Shown in pieces: positions 57,008-64,000 of a stretch of DNA of 64,000 nt. A program made the translations under genes and the position numbers. Origin of the DNA: an uncultured Xanthomonas sp. (GTDB lineage Bacteria > Pseudomonadota > Gammaproteobacteria > Xanthomonadales > Xanthomonadaceae); contig CALTTS010000001.1 of assembly GCA_943912265.1 (NCBI GenBank), positions 186,001-250,000 of the forward strand, read 5' to 3'. The stretch's first letter is position 1; each line of letters opens with the position of its first letter. Under the pieces are notes generated by a model. The model ran no database searches, was not told the DNA's origin, and saw only the letters and a list, made by a program, of their open reading frames with translations.

Positions 57008-58219
57008 TCAGCAATGGGAGGGCAAATGGAATGAGGAGCCCGTGGTCATGCGGATGCATGCGGGCATGGCGCGTTGGGCGTCCAGCAAGGCTGGCCGGGA
57101 GTCGTATGACAGGAATGCGATCCCGATCTTCTCGATCAGATGGTTGCGCACCACATCGCCGGGTTGTTTCAGCGTGAACAGTTCGAGCAGGTGCGGCGCG
57201 AGCCGTTCCGTTTCGATGCCTGCAACGGTGCCGGGAGCATCCGCCATCAGGCAGTAGCGCAGGTGATGCCCGGTCGCTTTTGTCTCCATTGCAACCGGAA
57301 GGTCGAGCCCTGCGGCGGCGCGCACGATCATTTCCGGATAGTCGATTCCGGTCGCGATCTTGACCAGCTTCGGATACAGGTCGCCGGGCGGACGCCGGCA
57401 GATTTCGATGATGATCGGGCCGGACGCTCCCATGATGTATTGCAAGTGGACGATGCCGTCGACGAGATCAAGGCGCTGCGCAATGCGTTCGATTTGTTCG
57501 ATCAGTACGGGTGCGGCCTCGGGGGTGGAGCCCGGAGAGGACGCTGCGCAAACGAGGTAGGGGTTGAGGTAGTAATGCTCGTCGTCGTTGAAGTGGAACG
57601 ACACCTTCCTGTCTTGGATCAGGCAGGAGAATCCATGCCTGCTGCCTTCGACGAATTCCTCGACGATCACGTGATCGAGACGCGAGATCGCCATGGCGTT
57701 TTCAACCGCTTCGTCGAGGCTTGCCTGGACATGCACCTGCGAGATGCCCTTGCCGCCGGTGAGGTCGACCGGCTTGACCAGCACGGGAAAGCGCAGGTGC
57801 TCGACGACGGTGCTTGTGTGCTCGCCGCGTGCAAGCCGGACGGCGCGCGGCGTCGGGATGCCGTTCTCCTGTGCGAAAGCTCGGTACCGGTCCTTGTGAT
57901 GCAGGGTCAATGCAGTCGCATGCGGGTCGTGGCCCGGCAGGCCCATGTGTTCGGCGACATAGGCACATGACAGGGCCGAAAAATCGTTGCATGAAGCGCA
58001 GATCGCATCGATGCGGAGTTCTTTGGCGAGTGCCAGCATCTCGTCGGGGTCGGAGAAGTCGGCCAGCCGCGTGGCATCTGCATGGGCATGCCCGAGATCA
58101 TCGGCCCGGTTGCCACTGGTGGTGACGTAAAAGCCCAGCCGTTTGGCTGCCAGGATCATCGGAATGTCGGCGTAGCCTCCACCCGCGATCAAAAGATGCT
58201 TGCCCGATGCAATGCCCAT
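57008..58219 (-). CDS. ATP-grasp ligase
   Basis: A 403-residue ATP-grasp enzyme of the biotin-carboxylase/carbamoyl-phosphate-synthase-like type. A Rossmann-like N-terminus (HLLIAGGGYADIPMILAAKRLG) is followed by the ATP-grasp fold: FPVLVKPVDLTGGKGISQV, VIVEEFVEGSRHGFSCLI and the metal/phosphate site IIIEICRRPPGDLYPKL. These enzymes join a carboxylate to an amine or thiol via acyl-phosphate. In this operon it could amidate or acylate an amino sugar, for example with an amino acid. Its start overlaps the FkbM stop by one base (TGATG). Confidence 0.86.
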   Translation of the reverse strand: MGIASGKHLLIAGGGYADIPMILAAKRLGFYVTTSGNRADDLGHAHADATRLADFSDPDEMLALAKELRIDAICASCNDFSALSCAYVAEHMGLPGHDPHATALTLHHKDRYRAFAQENGIPTPRAVRLARGEHTSTVVEHLRFPVLVKPVDLTGGKGISQVHVQASLDEAVENAMAISRLDHVIVEEFVEGSRHGFSCLIQDRKVSFHFNDDEHYYLNPYLVCAASSPGSTPEAAPVLIEQIERIAQRLDLVDGIVHLQYIMGASGPIIIEICRRPPGDLYPKLVKIATGIDYPEMIVRAAAGLDLPVAMETKATGHHLRYCLMADAPGTVAGIETERLAPHLLELFTLKQPGDVVRNHLIEKIGIAFLSYDSRPALLDAQRAMPACIRMTTGSSFHLPSHC

Positions 58220-59307
58220 CAGGCTGCCTCCGGCAGAAAAAACATCACCGTCTCGGTGACCCCCTCGGTGTAGTGACGCAGGTAGATGCGGCAGTCTGGC
58301 ATCAATGCCAGCACTTGTTGCGAGATGGCAAGCAGGTCGTCGTGGCGGTGATAGACGCTGATCGCCAGACGTGGGCGATGGCGTCGAATCGATTCCGCCG
58401 CGCCTGCAATGGCACTGCCTTCGGCCCCCTCGATGTCCATTTTCATGAACGTGTACGGGGCATGCAGGACGTCGTCGAGTCGTTCCACCCGGATGACATG
58501 ATCGCCGTGTTCCGAAATCCGCGATGCGGAACCGCTGCTCGAAAAGCGCAGCGTCGCGGGCGCATCGGCCAGACCCACTTCGTGCAGGTGGATGCGGTCC
58601 ATGCCGGCAAAGCGCGCGAGGATGCGCCGGGCATTGGCGGATTCAGGCTCGAATATGTGCACCGCATCGAAGCGCGGGCATCGATCCATGAAGAAAGCGC
58701 TGGTATATCCGTCGTAACCGCCCACGTCGACGAAAACCTCACTCTCGGGCTTCAGCTCGAGAAAGTCCTCGAAGTACTGCTCGTGCTGGCGGTCTTCGTA
58801 GCCCTCCAGGTGGTTGATCTCCTGCGTGAGACGGAAGTTGATGATGTCTTCTAGCGTGGATTTCGATGTCTCGTCGCAAAGTCGTTGGTAAAGATCGTCG
58901 TATTGATGGCGATGTTCGAGGAAATGTTTATCGAATGTGCCCGGATCCCACGTATGCAGAAGCGGAAGCCCCGAGTTCTTCGCAAAGCCGAAATAGTCGA
59001 TATGGCGCAGTCCGCGGTCCTTGAGTTTTCGGAGCGCCGTGTGCGGGCGACCGAGAACGACGGCGGATACCACCAGCGCCTCGTCGGGAACGTCGATCAA
59101 CGAGTGGTAAAGGGGGCGCCCCAAAAATTCGGTTTGATCTTCAGCAAACTCGTTGATGAAGCCGTCAATCTGCGCGTGCTCGGCAAGGCTTGCGGCGAAG
59201 GCGTTCGTGCCAAGGACAAGCCGGGGGGCAACAAATTGGCTCGACATGAATGCTTCGCAGAAGCGGCGCGCTTCGATGTCGGAATGAGAGGGTGCGAGGG
59301 GGATCAT
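58219..59307 (-). CDS. FkbM-family methyltransferase
   Basis: A 362-residue protein with a C-terminal SAM-dependent FkbM methyltransferase domain (EVFVDVGGYDGYTSAFFMDRC, IFEPESANARRIL, FMKMDIEGAEGSAIAGAA). The N-terminal part of about 170 residues has a nucleotide-binding-like stretch (ALVVSAVVLGRPHTALRKL) as seen in larger FkbM proteins of glycan clusters. It likely O-methylates a sugar. I use the ATG at 59307, whose ATGA overlap with the oxidoreductase stop couples the genes; the longer start overlaps that gene further. Confidence 0.87.
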   Translation of the reverse strand: MIPLAPSHSDIEARRFCEAFMSSQFVAPRLVLGTNAFAASLAEHAQIDGFINEFAEDQTEFLGRPLYHSLIDVPDEALVVSAVVLGRPHTALRKLKDRGLRHIDYFGFAKNSGLPLLHTWDPGTFDKHFLEHRHQYDDLYQRLCDETSKSTLEDIINFRLTQEINHLEGYEDRQHEQYFEDFLELKPESEVFVDVGGYDGYTSAFFMDRCPRFDAVHIFEPESANARRILARFAGMDRIHLHEVGLADAPATLRFSSSGSASRISEHGDHVIRVERLDDVLHAPYTFMKMDIEGAEGSAIAGAAESIRRHRPRLAISVYHRHDDLLAISQQVLALMPDCRIYLRHYTEGVTETVMFFLPEAA

Positions 59308-60500
59308 GCGGTCACCTCCATGGATTTCGCGCAATCAAAGTCAGGGCAAATGAAGGTCGCCGGGCGGGCGACGGGTTGCCATCGCCGGCCACGTGCCGCC
59401 TGTGCGGCGGCATCGAGAAAGGCCAGTCCACGGACGGCACTGTCTGGGCCGAACACGTATTCATCGTCGCGGCAGGCCTGTTTTTCTTCGCGGCGGGCAA
59501 GCAAGGCGTCGGCAATATCCGTGTAGAGATTGGCAAACGCTTCGAGGAAGCCTGCCGGATGGCCTGCCTTGAAGCGGCTGTAACGGTCAAGGCAGGCAAT
59601 CTGGACTCCGGGCGAGGCTCGGTCCAGCGTGCGGCGTTCGCCATCGGCCTGGGCCACCTCAAGCGTCTCTGGCAATGCCTGAACCCATTGGGCCGAGGCC
59701 TTGTCGCCGAACACCCGGATGCTGAGTCCGTTGCGATAGCCGAGTGCAGTTTTGCCATACCAGTAGTTGACCCGCAGTCCATCGGTGTACTGCGCGATGC
59801 AGCTCACGTCGTCCACGATGTTCGGGAAATGGCCGCATCCGCGCTGGTCGCAGGCCACTTCCAATGCGGTTTGTCCGGTCAGGAATTCGACGAGGTGATG
59901 GGCATGGACCCCCAGGTCCAGCGACACGGTGGGGATGGGGCCATCGGTCAGTCGCCACGCTTGGGGAGATTGGGGCGCACCATTGCCGGTGACGCGGGCA
60001 AAGCCTTCCTGGGGCATCTCGACTTGGATGTGCAACAGCCGGCCCAGTGCGCCTTCGCGAATCATCCGACGGAGTTCGCGCACCATCGGGTATCCGGTGT
60101 AGTTGTAGGTCACCGTGACGTGGCTTCTAGTCGCTTGTGCGATGCGTTCGATTTCCTGGCCTTCCGCGAGAGTGGCCACAAGAGCCTTCTCGCAAATCAC
60201 GGGAATGCCGCTTGCCATGGCCTTCTCGAGGATGGGGAAATGGGTGGGGGTAGGAGTCAGGATTGCGATGGCATCCAGATTGCCGCACTCGGCATCCAGC
60301 AACGTGCCCCAATCGGCATGCACATGCTCGGGAGAGACTCCGTAACGATCCGCACTCTGTGCATTGGTCTTCGGGTCGCGGCTGAAGCAGCCTGCCGCGA
60401 GCCGGAAACGCCCATCCATCCGGCTCGCGGTGAAGTGCGCGTAGCCGACAGCTGAATTCAGCGCGCCGCCGATGAAGCCTAGATTCAATTGGGCGGGCAT
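59304..60500 (-). CDS. Gfo/Idh/MocA-family oxidoreductase
   Basis: A 398-residue NAD(P)-dependent dehydrogenase acting on sugars. The N-terminal Rossmann fold starts NLGFIGGALNSAVGYAHF, with DAIAILTPTPTHFPILEKAM and the catalytic-region lysine in GIPVICEKALVATL. The C-terminal domain carries SLDLGVHAHHLVEFL. It probably oxidises a (nucleotide-)sugar as the first step of the glycan pathway. The ATG at 60500 has AAGG at a proper distance; the ATG at 60509 abuts the same site too closely. It is the first gene of the operon; the 149-bp gap to tgt holds divergent promoters. Confidence 0.88.
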   Translation of the reverse strand: MPAQLNLGFIGGALNSAVGYAHFTASRMDGRFRLAAGCFSRDPKTNAQSADRYGVSPEHVHADWGTLLDAECGNLDAIAILTPTPTHFPILEKAMASGIPVICEKALVATLAEGQEIERIAQATRSHVTVTYNYTGYPMVRELRRMIREGALGRLLHIQVEMPQEGFARVTGNGAPQSPQAWRLTDGPIPTVSLDLGVHAHHLVEFLTGQTALEVACDQRGCGHFPNIVDDVSCIAQYTDGLRVNYWYGKTALGYRNGLSIRVFGDKASAQWVQALPETLEVAQADGERRTLDRASPGVQIACLDRYSRFKAGHPAGFLEAFANLYTDIADALLARREEKQACRDDEYVFGPDSAVRGLAFLDAAAQAARGRRWQPVARPATFICPDFDCAKSMEVTA

Positions 60501-60649
60501 GGCATGCATCCTTCAGTGGGCATCGATATGAACGGTGACCGTGTGGATGCAAGGTCCATGCCTGATCGGGGGCGTCAACCCTTTGGCTGCGGGTGGGCCG
60601 ACCCTGTCGACGGGAATCCGGGATAATGGCGATTTGCTCCGGCCTTCCC

Positions 60650-61777
60650 ATGTCCCGTCTCAACTTCCAGCTCCAGACCACCGACGGCCATGCCCGCCGC
60701 GGCCAGTTGACCTTCCCGCGCGGCACGGTGCAGACGCCGACCTTCATGCCGGTGGGCACCTACGGCTCGGTCAAGGGCGTGCTGCCGGAACAGCTGCGCG
60801 AGCTGGGCGCCGAGATGATCCTCGGCAATACCTTCCACCTGTTCCTGCGGCCGGGGCTGGACGTGATCGGCGACCACGGCGGCCTGCACGGGTTTTGCAA
60901 ATGGGACGGGCCGATCCTCACCGATTCGGGTGGTTTCCAGGTGTTTTCGCTGGCGCATCGCCGCAAGATCACCGAGGAAGGCGTCACCTTCGCCGCGCCG
61001 ACCGATGGCTCGAAGGTGTTCCTGAGCCCGGAGGTCAGCATGCACATCCAGAAGGTGCTGGATTCGGACGTGGTGATGATCTTCGACGAGTGCACGCCGT
61101 ATCCGGCCACGCACGAGGTGGCGCGGCGCTCGATGGAGCTGAGCCTGCGCTGGGCGGAGCGTTCGCGACGGGCGCATGACGGCATGGGCAACGACGCCGC
61201 GTTGTTCGGCATCGTCCAGGGCGGGGTGCATACCGACCTGCGCAGCCGTTCGGCCGAGGGGCTGCAGGGCATCGGTTTCGACGGCTATGCCATCGGCGGT
61301 CTTGCGGTGGGCGAGCCGGAGCACGAACGCAACGCGATGCTCGACCACCTGCATCCGGTGCTGCCGGCCGACCGGCCGCGCTACCTGATGGGCGTGGGCC
61401 GGCCGGAGGACCTGGTGGAAGGCGTGTACCGCGGCGTGGACATGTTCGATTGCGTGATGCCCACCCGCAATGCCCGCAACGGCCATTACTTCACCTCGTC
61501 CGGCACCGTGCGCATCCGCAACGCGAAGTACGAGCGCGACCTCGAACCCATCGAGCCGGGTTGCGGCTGCCACGCCTGCCGCAGCGGCTACAGCCGCGCC
61601 TACCTGCGCCACCTGGACCGCTGCAACGAGATGCTGGCGCCGATCCTCGGCACCCTGCACAACCTGTACTACTACGAGAAGCTGATGGCCGACATGCGCG
61701 CGGCGATCGAGGCGGGAACCTTTGCCGCGTTCCGGCAGTCTTTCTACGCGGCGCGGGGAGCGCTGCCGCCGGAATGA
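60650..61777 (+). CDS. tgt: queuine tRNA-guanine transglycosylase
   Basis: A 375-residue enzyme exchanging guanine-34 for preQ1 in tRNAs with GUN anticodons. The catalytic Asp lies in ILTDSGGFQVFS, with GGLAVGEPEHER, the nucleophile region DCVMPTRNARNGHYFT and the zinc site CGCHACRSGYSRAYLRHL. The ATG at 60650 gives the family N-terminus SRLNFQLQTTDGHARRG. A GATAAT -10-like element lies at 60622-60627. It heads the tgt-yajC-secD run. Confidence 0.97.
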   Translation: MSRLNFQLQTTDGHARRGQLTFPRGTVQTPTFMPVGTYGSVKGVLPEQLRELGAEMILGNTFHLFLRPGLDVIGDHGGLHGFCKWDGPILTDSGGFQVFSLAHRRKITEEGVTFAAPTDGSKVFLSPEVSMHIQKVLDSDVVMIFDECTPYPATHEVARRSMELSLRWAERSRRAHDGMGNDAALFGIVQGGVHTDLRSRSAEGLQGIGFDGYAIGGLAVGEPEHERNAMLDHLHPVLPADRPRYLMGVGRPEDLVEGVYRGVDMFDCVMPTRNARNGHYFTSSGTVRIRNAKYERDLEPIEPGCGCHACRSGYSRAYLRHLDRCNEMLAPILGTLHNLYYYEKLMADMRAAIEAGTFAAFRQSFYAARGALPPE

Positions 61778-61870
61778 GGCCGCCCGGCCGCTCCGGCGCG
61801 GTCATGGCATAATCAGCGGCTGCCTCCGCTCCGGCGGCGGCCAGCCAATCACTACGTCAAGGGTAACCCG

Positions 61871-62215
61871 ATGAACCTGCTCGACTTCCTGATTCCTTCC
61901 GCCCATGCGCAAGCGGCGGGTGGCCAGCCTGCCGGCGGTGGTTTCGGCATGCTGCTGATGCCGATCATCCTGATCGCGGTCATGTACTTCCTGATGATCC
62001 GCCCGCAGATGAAGCGGCAGAAGGAGCACAAGGCGCTGCTGGACAAGCTGGCCAAGGGCGACGAAGTGCTGACCAACGGCGGCATTGCCGGCACCGTGGC
62101 CGAGATCGGCGACAACTTCATCACCATCGAAGTGGCCGACAACGTGCGCATCCGCGTGCAGAAGGGCGCCATCGGCAACGTGCTGCCGAAGGGCACGCTC
62201 AAGTCCGCGGTCTGA
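61871..62215 (+). CDS. yajC: preprotein translocase subunit YajC
   Basis: A 114-residue single-pass inner-membrane subunit of the SecDF-YajC complex. It has an N-terminal periplasmic segment, one helix (GMLLMPIILIAVMYFLMI), the RPQMKRQKEHK element and a cytosolic domain with GDEVLTNGGIAGTVAEIGD. Length is normal. It lies between tgt and secD as in most gammaproteobacteria. Confidence 0.97.
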   Translation: MNLLDFLIPSAHAQAAGGQPAGGGFGMLLMPIILIAVMYFLMIRPQMKRQKEHKALLDKLAKGDEVLTNGGIAGTVAEIGDNFITIEVADNVRIRVQKGAIGNVLPKGTLKSAV

Positions 62216-62305
62216 CCCGCCCCTGTCCCGGCGCGCCCGAACCTCGGGCCGCCGGATCGACCCTGCGGCGAATCAGTCGCAGGGCGCATCCTTGGAACAC
62301 CCGCG

Positions 62306-64000
62306 ATGCTTGAATTCCCGCGCTGGAAATACGTCCTCATCCTGCTGGTGCTGGCCTTGGCCACGTTGTACGCGTTGCCCAACGCCTACCAGAAGGACCC
62401 CGCCGTGCAGATCACCGCCAACCGCAATGCCCCGCTCGACGAGGCGCTGCGCGGCAAGGTGGTGGATGAGCTGAAGCAGGCCGGGCTGACGCCCAAGTCG
62501 GTGGCCGTCGAGAACGGCAGCCTGATCGTGCGCATGACCAATCTGGCCGACCAGGCCAAGGCCAACACGGTGCTGCGCGAAGGCGTGGGCGAGAACTACA
62601 CCGTCGCGCTGAACCTGGCCTCCACCGTGCCGGCGTGGCTGTCCAGGCTGGGCGGCCAGCCGATGGTGCTGGGCCTGGACCTGCAGGGCGGCGTGCACTT
62701 CGCGTTGCAGGTGGACCAGAAAGCGGCGCTGGACAAGCGCATCGAGGCCTACGTCGAGGACATCCGCGTCGCCCTGCGCGACAAGCACCTGCGCTTCTCC
62801 TCGGTGGTGCGCCGCCCGGACAACAGCCTGGTGGTGACGCTGGAGCAGGCGTCGGATGCGAAGGCGGCGCGTGACGCCCTGGCCGCCTCGCTGTCGTCCA
62901 ATGCCGCCGGCGGCATCCCCACGCCGCTGACCTACGACATCCGCGACAACCAGATCGTCGTCGGCCTGCCGGCCAGCGATCTGGCCGCCATCTCCGGCAG
63001 CGCGCTGGAGCAGAACATCGCCACGCTGCGCAACCGCGTCAACGAGCTGGGCGTGGCCGAGCCGATCATCCAGCGCCAGGGCGACGACCGCATCGTGGTT
63101 GAGCTGCCGGGCGTGCAGGACACCGCCGCGGCCAAGCGCATGATCGGCGCCACCGCCACGCTGGAATACCGCGCCGTGATCGGCGACTACGCCAGCGCCG
63201 CCGAGGCGCTGCGCAGCGGCAACGTGCCGCCCGAGGCCAAGCTCTACACCCGCCGCGACAACGGCGCGCCGGTGCTGCTGAGCAAGCGCGTCATCGTCAC
63301 CGGCGACCAGATGGTGACCGCGTCGACCACGACCGACCAGAATGGCTCGCCCGCCGTGGCGGTGACGCTGAACAACGTCGGCGGCCAGCGCATGTTCGAC
63401 TTCACCAGCGCCAACGTGAACAAGCCGATGGCCGTGGTCTACACCGAGCGCATTCCCGAAGTGAAGACGGTGGACGGGCAGGAAGTGCGCAGCTTCCGGG
63501 TCAAGGAGGAGGTGATCTCCGTGGCCAACGTCAACAGCGCCTTCGGCAAGAACTTTATCACCACCGGTCTGGAAAAGAACGAGGCCGACGGCCTGTCCAA
63601 GCTGCTGCGCGCCGGCTCGCTGGCCGCGCCGATGGATTTCGTCGAGGAATACGTGATCGGCCCGAGCCTGGGCGCGGAGAACGTGGAGCGCGGCATCAAG
63701 GCGGTGGTGTTCTCGTTCCTGTTCACGCTGGTGTTCTTCTCGATCTACTACCGCGTGTTCGGCCTGATCACTTCGTTCGCGCTGCTGTTCAACCTGCTGA
63801 TCGTGGTGGCGGTGATGTCGCTGTTCGGCGCGACGATGACGCTGCCCGGCTTCGCCGGCCTGGCGCTGTCGGTGGGCCTGTCGGTGGACGCCAACGTGCT
63901 GATCAACGAGCGCATCCGCGAGGAGCTGCGGCTGGGGCTGCCGCCGAAGGCGGCCATCGCCGCCGGCTACGAGCGCGCCGGCGGCACGATCCTCGACGCC
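62306..64000 (+). CDS. secD: protein translocase subunit SecD (partial at right edge)
   Basis: The first 565 codons of SecD, open at the right end of the window. SecD uses the proton gradient to complete protein export. Seen are the first helix (WKYVLILLVLALATLYALPN), the periplasmic P1 region (VLGLDLQGGVHFALQVD near residue 121), ATLEYRAVIGDYA, and the membrane block starting AVVFSFLFTLVFFSIYYRVFGLI with LSVGLSVDANVLINERIREEL. Residues missing at the C-terminus are few, given the usual length of just over 600. Confidence 0.96.
   Translation, partial: MLEFPRWKYVLILLVLALATLYALPNAYQKDPAVQITANRNAPLDEALRGKVVDELKQAGLTPKSVAVENGSLIVRMTNLADQAKANTVLREGVGENYTVALNLASTVPAWLSRLGGQPMVLGLDLQGGVHFALQVDQKAALDKRIEAYVEDIRVALRDKHLRFSSVVRRPDNSLVVTLEQASDAKAARDALAASLSSNAAGGIPTPLTYDIRDNQIVVGLPASDLAAISGSALEQNIATLRNRVNELGVAEPIIQRQGDDRIVVELPGVQDTAAAKRMIGATATLEYRAVIGDYASAAEALRSGNVPPEAKLYTRRDNGAPVLLSKRVIVTGDQMVTASTTTDQNGSPAVAVTLNNVGGQRMFDFTSANVNKPMAVVYTERIPEVKTVDGQEVRSFRVKEEVISVANVNSAFGKNFITTGLEKNEADGLSKLLRAGSLAAPMDFVEEYVIGPSLGAENVERGIKAVVFSFLFTLVFFSIYYRVFGLITSFALLFNLLIVVAVMSLFGATMTLPGFAGLALSVGLSVDANVLINERIREELRLGLPPKAAIAAGYERAGGTILDA

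Overview
The window is high-GC, gene-dense DNA from a gammaproteobacterium. The family set (DUF6491 lipoprotein, YggX-MutY-FtsY, compact PutA, queA/tgt/yajC/secD, periplasmic phytase and pyrophosphatase) fits Lysobacterales/Xanthomonadales best, for example a Lysobacter-, Luteimonas- or Thermomonas-like genus. That placement is inference from gene content; no rRNA gene is present.

1-12.8 kb is a mobile and rearranged region. A GDCCVxC metal-site protein gene is followed by a minus-strand operon of four ATGA-coupled genes (74-aa protein, DUF2924 protein, large serine recombinase, HTH-type protein) and an XRE repressor/ImmA protease pair. A direct repeat of about 305 bp (4118-4422 and 9863-10167) holds the start of the XRE gene and its divergent promoter. 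It brackets a truncated L,D-transpeptidase gene and an efflux operon (RND remnant, frameshifted TolC-like protein, HlyD-like adaptor, two ABC-2 permeases without an ATPase). The right-hand copy fuses 39 residues of XRE in frame to the RND C-terminus and retains the two unknown element genes that follow. tRNA-Phe closes the region.

12.9-26.4 kb is chromosomal backbone: lipoprotein, yggX, mutY, barstar remnant, ftsY, an orphan FlgC-like protein, an HD-GYP regulator coupled to a very large MHYT-PAS hybrid kinase interrupted by one in-frame stop, rsmD, DUF2789, and an Lrp-family regulator divergent from putA.

26.5-33.2 kb is the most interesting part. It has a luxR-rsaM-luxI quorum-sensing locus followed by an HlyD-type adaptor, a 51-codon double-glycine peptide with two threonine tracts, an AT-rich secreted ClpP-fold-like protein, and a C39-peptidase ABC exporter. 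Three near-identical lux-type boxes (CTGTCA-N5-GACAG) precede rsaM, luxI and hlyD. I read this as a quorum-controlled secreted-peptide system whose peptide I do not recognise.

33.2-51.5 kb is backbone with a phosphate theme: htpG, coaD, ferredoxin, ggt, an MBL hydrolase, psiF, an alpha/beta hydrolase, upp, then an overlapping series of TonB receptor, beta-propeller phytase, purple-acid-type phosphatase and exported pyrophosphatase. A class III aminotransferase with a divergent Lrp regulator and queA follow.

51.7-60.5 kb is a five-gene minus-strand glycan operon (oxidoreductase, FkbM methyltransferase, ATP-grasp, DegT/WecE aminotransferase, 1374-aa multidomain glycosyltransferase). It separates queA from tgt, yajC and secD, which are usually contiguous. 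secD runs off the right edge.
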